NCBI GenBank assembly: GCA_012295275.1
Contig: CM022665.1
Coordinates: forward strand, 28,429,446-28,481,945
Direction: 5' to 3'
DNA from: Chrysomallon squamiferum
Lineage: Eukaryota > Mollusca > Gastropoda > Neomphalida > Peltospiridae
DNA length: 52,500 bases
A program made the position numbers and the translations under genes. Shown here in pieces: positions 49,984-52,500 of this stretch. The notes under the pieces are model-generated. The model did no database searches. It worked only from the letters and a program-made list of their open reading frames with translations, and was not told where the DNA came from. Position 1 is the first letter of the stretch. Every line of letters begins with the position of its first letter.

Positions 49984-52500
49984 GTAAGTAAGAATGCACA
50001 CTGTAATTCAGGAAATTAACACAAACAGGATATCAGTGCCTGCTGAAAGACATTAACTGATGGTAACAAATTTCATCATGTTACAGTGGGAACTTTTCAG
50101 ATAATGTGATTTCCTGTGAACACCACATTCCATCTACACAGCTAAGTATGTGTTCAAACAGAGCAACTATAAAAATAAAGACAGCAAAACAATCAATTAA
50201 AATTACATTAACTTCAAAGATACTAACACAATTTATAAAAAAAAAAAATGAAAATTGTTATTCTGGGGTAGATGACTCATGATAATCTGATGTCACATTT
50301 TTAGCTGGGGTAGCCAACTCATAATAATTTCCTGAGTTACAGTATTTAGTCAGTTTTATTTTAATTCCTTGTAATCTCAATCCCAAATAGGATTGCCCAC
50401 ATTAATTTCAAATACCACTTTATTAGGATACAGGCTTATTGGGCAACTGGGACAGATGTACTGTTCATTATATAGAGGACTGATTCATTTACCAGATTTG
50501 TTTTATTTTAATCAGAAATAGGTCCTGTTTGTAGTGTCCACTCTTGTTTATTTTGTTTCAGCTGACCAGCAGTTTTTAAAAACAAAACTTGTTTTATTTT
50601 AAAAGGTATAATGTCATTTCTGAAATGCTGGATGTTCCCTTGGTAAGTGTATCAAAGACAAATACAGATTTAACTGATCTGGTGTAATCTCCAAGTTAAT
50701 ATAATGTTTTTTTTTAATCACCTATTCAAGTCTCAGTTTCCTGTAACACAGTAAAATGTAAATTATTTGTTGAATCAGAAGTTATTTTTAGTAATGACTA
50801 AAGGTCTTTTTTTCTTTTCTTTTTTTAAACCCTTTGTAGATTTTATTGTATAAAATGTGAACAAAACTAGAAATATATATATATGGATTTTTTATATGAG
50901 TAATTATGTATGTGTGTGTGTGTGTTTGTGAGTTGGTGCATGTATATTTGTGTTTGTGATTATAAGCCTATAAGGCAGACAAGAGTAGTTATACCATTAA
51001 TATTCACACTACTTAGGAGATGTGAATTATATCCTGTAAGATTTTTTAATTTAAAAGTCTTTCTGTTTAATCTTGTCTCTTAATTTATATATGTGATTAT
51101 TAAGGTCAGATTTATAATTTGTGGTTCAAGTTGCTGAGTTTGAAAACATTTAACAAATAAATATTATAATTAATACTGAAAAAAAAAAAAAAATAATAAT
51201 AAATAAATGAGTAAATGCAGAATATCATTACATTTTTAAATGATAGAAAGATGTATGTGAAAAATATTCTACCAGAATTGAATATTAAGATAAACAGATG
51301 AAACAAAACAAGACAAAATTTGATTATAATACATACTATTTATTCCCATAAGATAAAAAATACAGTAGTTAACAAAATAATAGTATGAACACTTGATATA
51401 CATTAAAAAATATATAACAATTGAGCTAAAACTTTACCTTTTTTATTTCATTGTACCAAATATTGGTTTAAAAGAAATAAAAAAACAGGTAATAATTTAG
51501 TCTGGTTATTCTTTTGTAACAGATATTATACAAACCAGTTTTACTGCTAAGCAGTAATATATATAAGAATGCCTTTTGTACATTTGTAAACATTTTACAT
51601 ACATTTTCTCACATAGCAGTGATGAAATAAACCCCATGTGATATGAAGTGCAGTGCAAGTTGAACTATGTGGAAAATATGTAGAAAAATAAATATGTATA
51701 ATTAATGTTGAATCAATAATAATATAATTAAAAATTATTACTGCTTGTATTGATTTTGACATAAATTACACAGTTTTGCTTGCAAAATGTTAATTTGTTT
51801 AACTGTAAAATTAATATATCTATATTTACATTAGTTACAATAATGAAATATATGTAATTCATTATTTATTAGTTTGTTATGTACCTACATTGTAAACTAA
51901 AAGCACTCCATTTGATACAAGTAAATATTTATCTACATACAACATACATCTCTTTGGTATATTCTCTTATAATGTCTCATTCTTTTCAGGTAAAAATTAC
52001 AAAGTACTGAGTTTTTATCTCAGTGCCAGATATAATTATATTTTTATGACATTCTTTATTATTACAATTCCCAAAAAAAATATTTTGAGTGTAGTATCTA
52101 ATATAAAATTATAATTTTTTTATAATATGCTTTCTGCCATTATTATTATATAATTCTAATTATTAATATTATTTTATTATTATTATGCTTAGAAACAATA
52201 ACAAAAGAAACAAAATGTTGTTTGCCTTTGAATTCATTCTTTGATAAATTAGGTTCAGATAAATAATACATTTAAAACTGATGATAATTTGATAGGTGTA
52301 TATTAAACAAAAATAAATAATGAAATGATATTTTTTTCAGCTGAGCATTTAAATCAGTATATGTTTTTAAAATACATGATAATGTCAACTTTTTAATGGG
52401 TATGGCTTTAATATGGATGACTAGTTAAAAATAGAAAAATAGAAAGAAATTAAAAATAATTTCTGATATGGTTCTTTCTATATTTGTTAATAAAATTATA
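49984..52500 (+). other. ATG2 intron 12, extending past the window
   Basis: No further ATG2-like coding exon was found. Acceptor-like TTTCAG sites near 50560, 51990 and 52340 are followed by early stops in frame or by sequence without similarity. AT-rich, CpG almost absent, with small TA, GT and A runs. The intron is at least 2.5 kb. Confidence 0.65.

Overview
This is a eukaryotic (metazoan) window. The genes are split by GT-AG introns, the sequence is AT-rich, and it is loaded with very long microsatellites (GA, CA, TA, ATT, CATA). The three best protein matches are conserved animal housekeeping proteins. The repeat style, the lack of compact gene spacing and the patchy CpG depletion suggest a lophotrochozoan, most likely a mollusc and possibly an octopus-like cephalopod. 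The species is inferred from general character, not from a diagnostic sequence.

Layout. (1) 1-2.5 kb: a CpG-rich upstream region and an apparently intronless ankyrin-repeat gene (1592-2152, +) resembling PPP1R27/PPP1R16-type protein phosphatase 1 regulators. (2) 2.5-20.9 kb: an 18-kb stretch with no supported gene. It holds microsatellites, a decayed MULE transposase (7.54-7.79 kb), a piggyBac-like scrap (17.44-17.60 kb) and a few unique, CpG-normal segments that could be regulatory. (3) 20.9-30.8 kb: a complete 11-exon FAM98 gene on the minus strand (484 aa, glycine/RGG tail). (4) 30.77-32.0 kb: a head-to-head intergenic region shared by FAM98 and PSMD8, containing an isolated exon-like 81-bp open segment. 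(5) 32.0-37.8 kb: a complete 8-exon PSMD8 (proteasome Rpn12) gene, 292 aa, with a decayed Mutator-like transposon in intron 4. (6) 39.3-52.5 kb: the first 12 coding exons (646 codons) of ATG2, the autophagy lipid-transfer protein, running off the right edge. Intron 11 carries an old interspersed repeat with a degraded zinc-finger ORF and a 19-bp minisatellite.

All 31 exons of the three split genes were joined by hand. Every junction keeps frame and uses GT-AG ends, and the joined FAM98 and PSMD8 frames end at proper stop codons. The three genes are unrelated in pathway (tRNA ligase complex/RNA-binding, proteasome lid, autophagy), so the only functional linkage is the divergent FAM98/PSMD8 promoter region.

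I did not find a new multi-gene system. The most interesting larger-scale signal is a sharp CpG contrast. The three housekeeping gene bodies are nearly CpG-free, while the left 20.9 kb and the gene starts keep CpG at about the expected level. This is the pattern invertebrate gene-body methylation leaves, and it predicts the extent of the transcription units.
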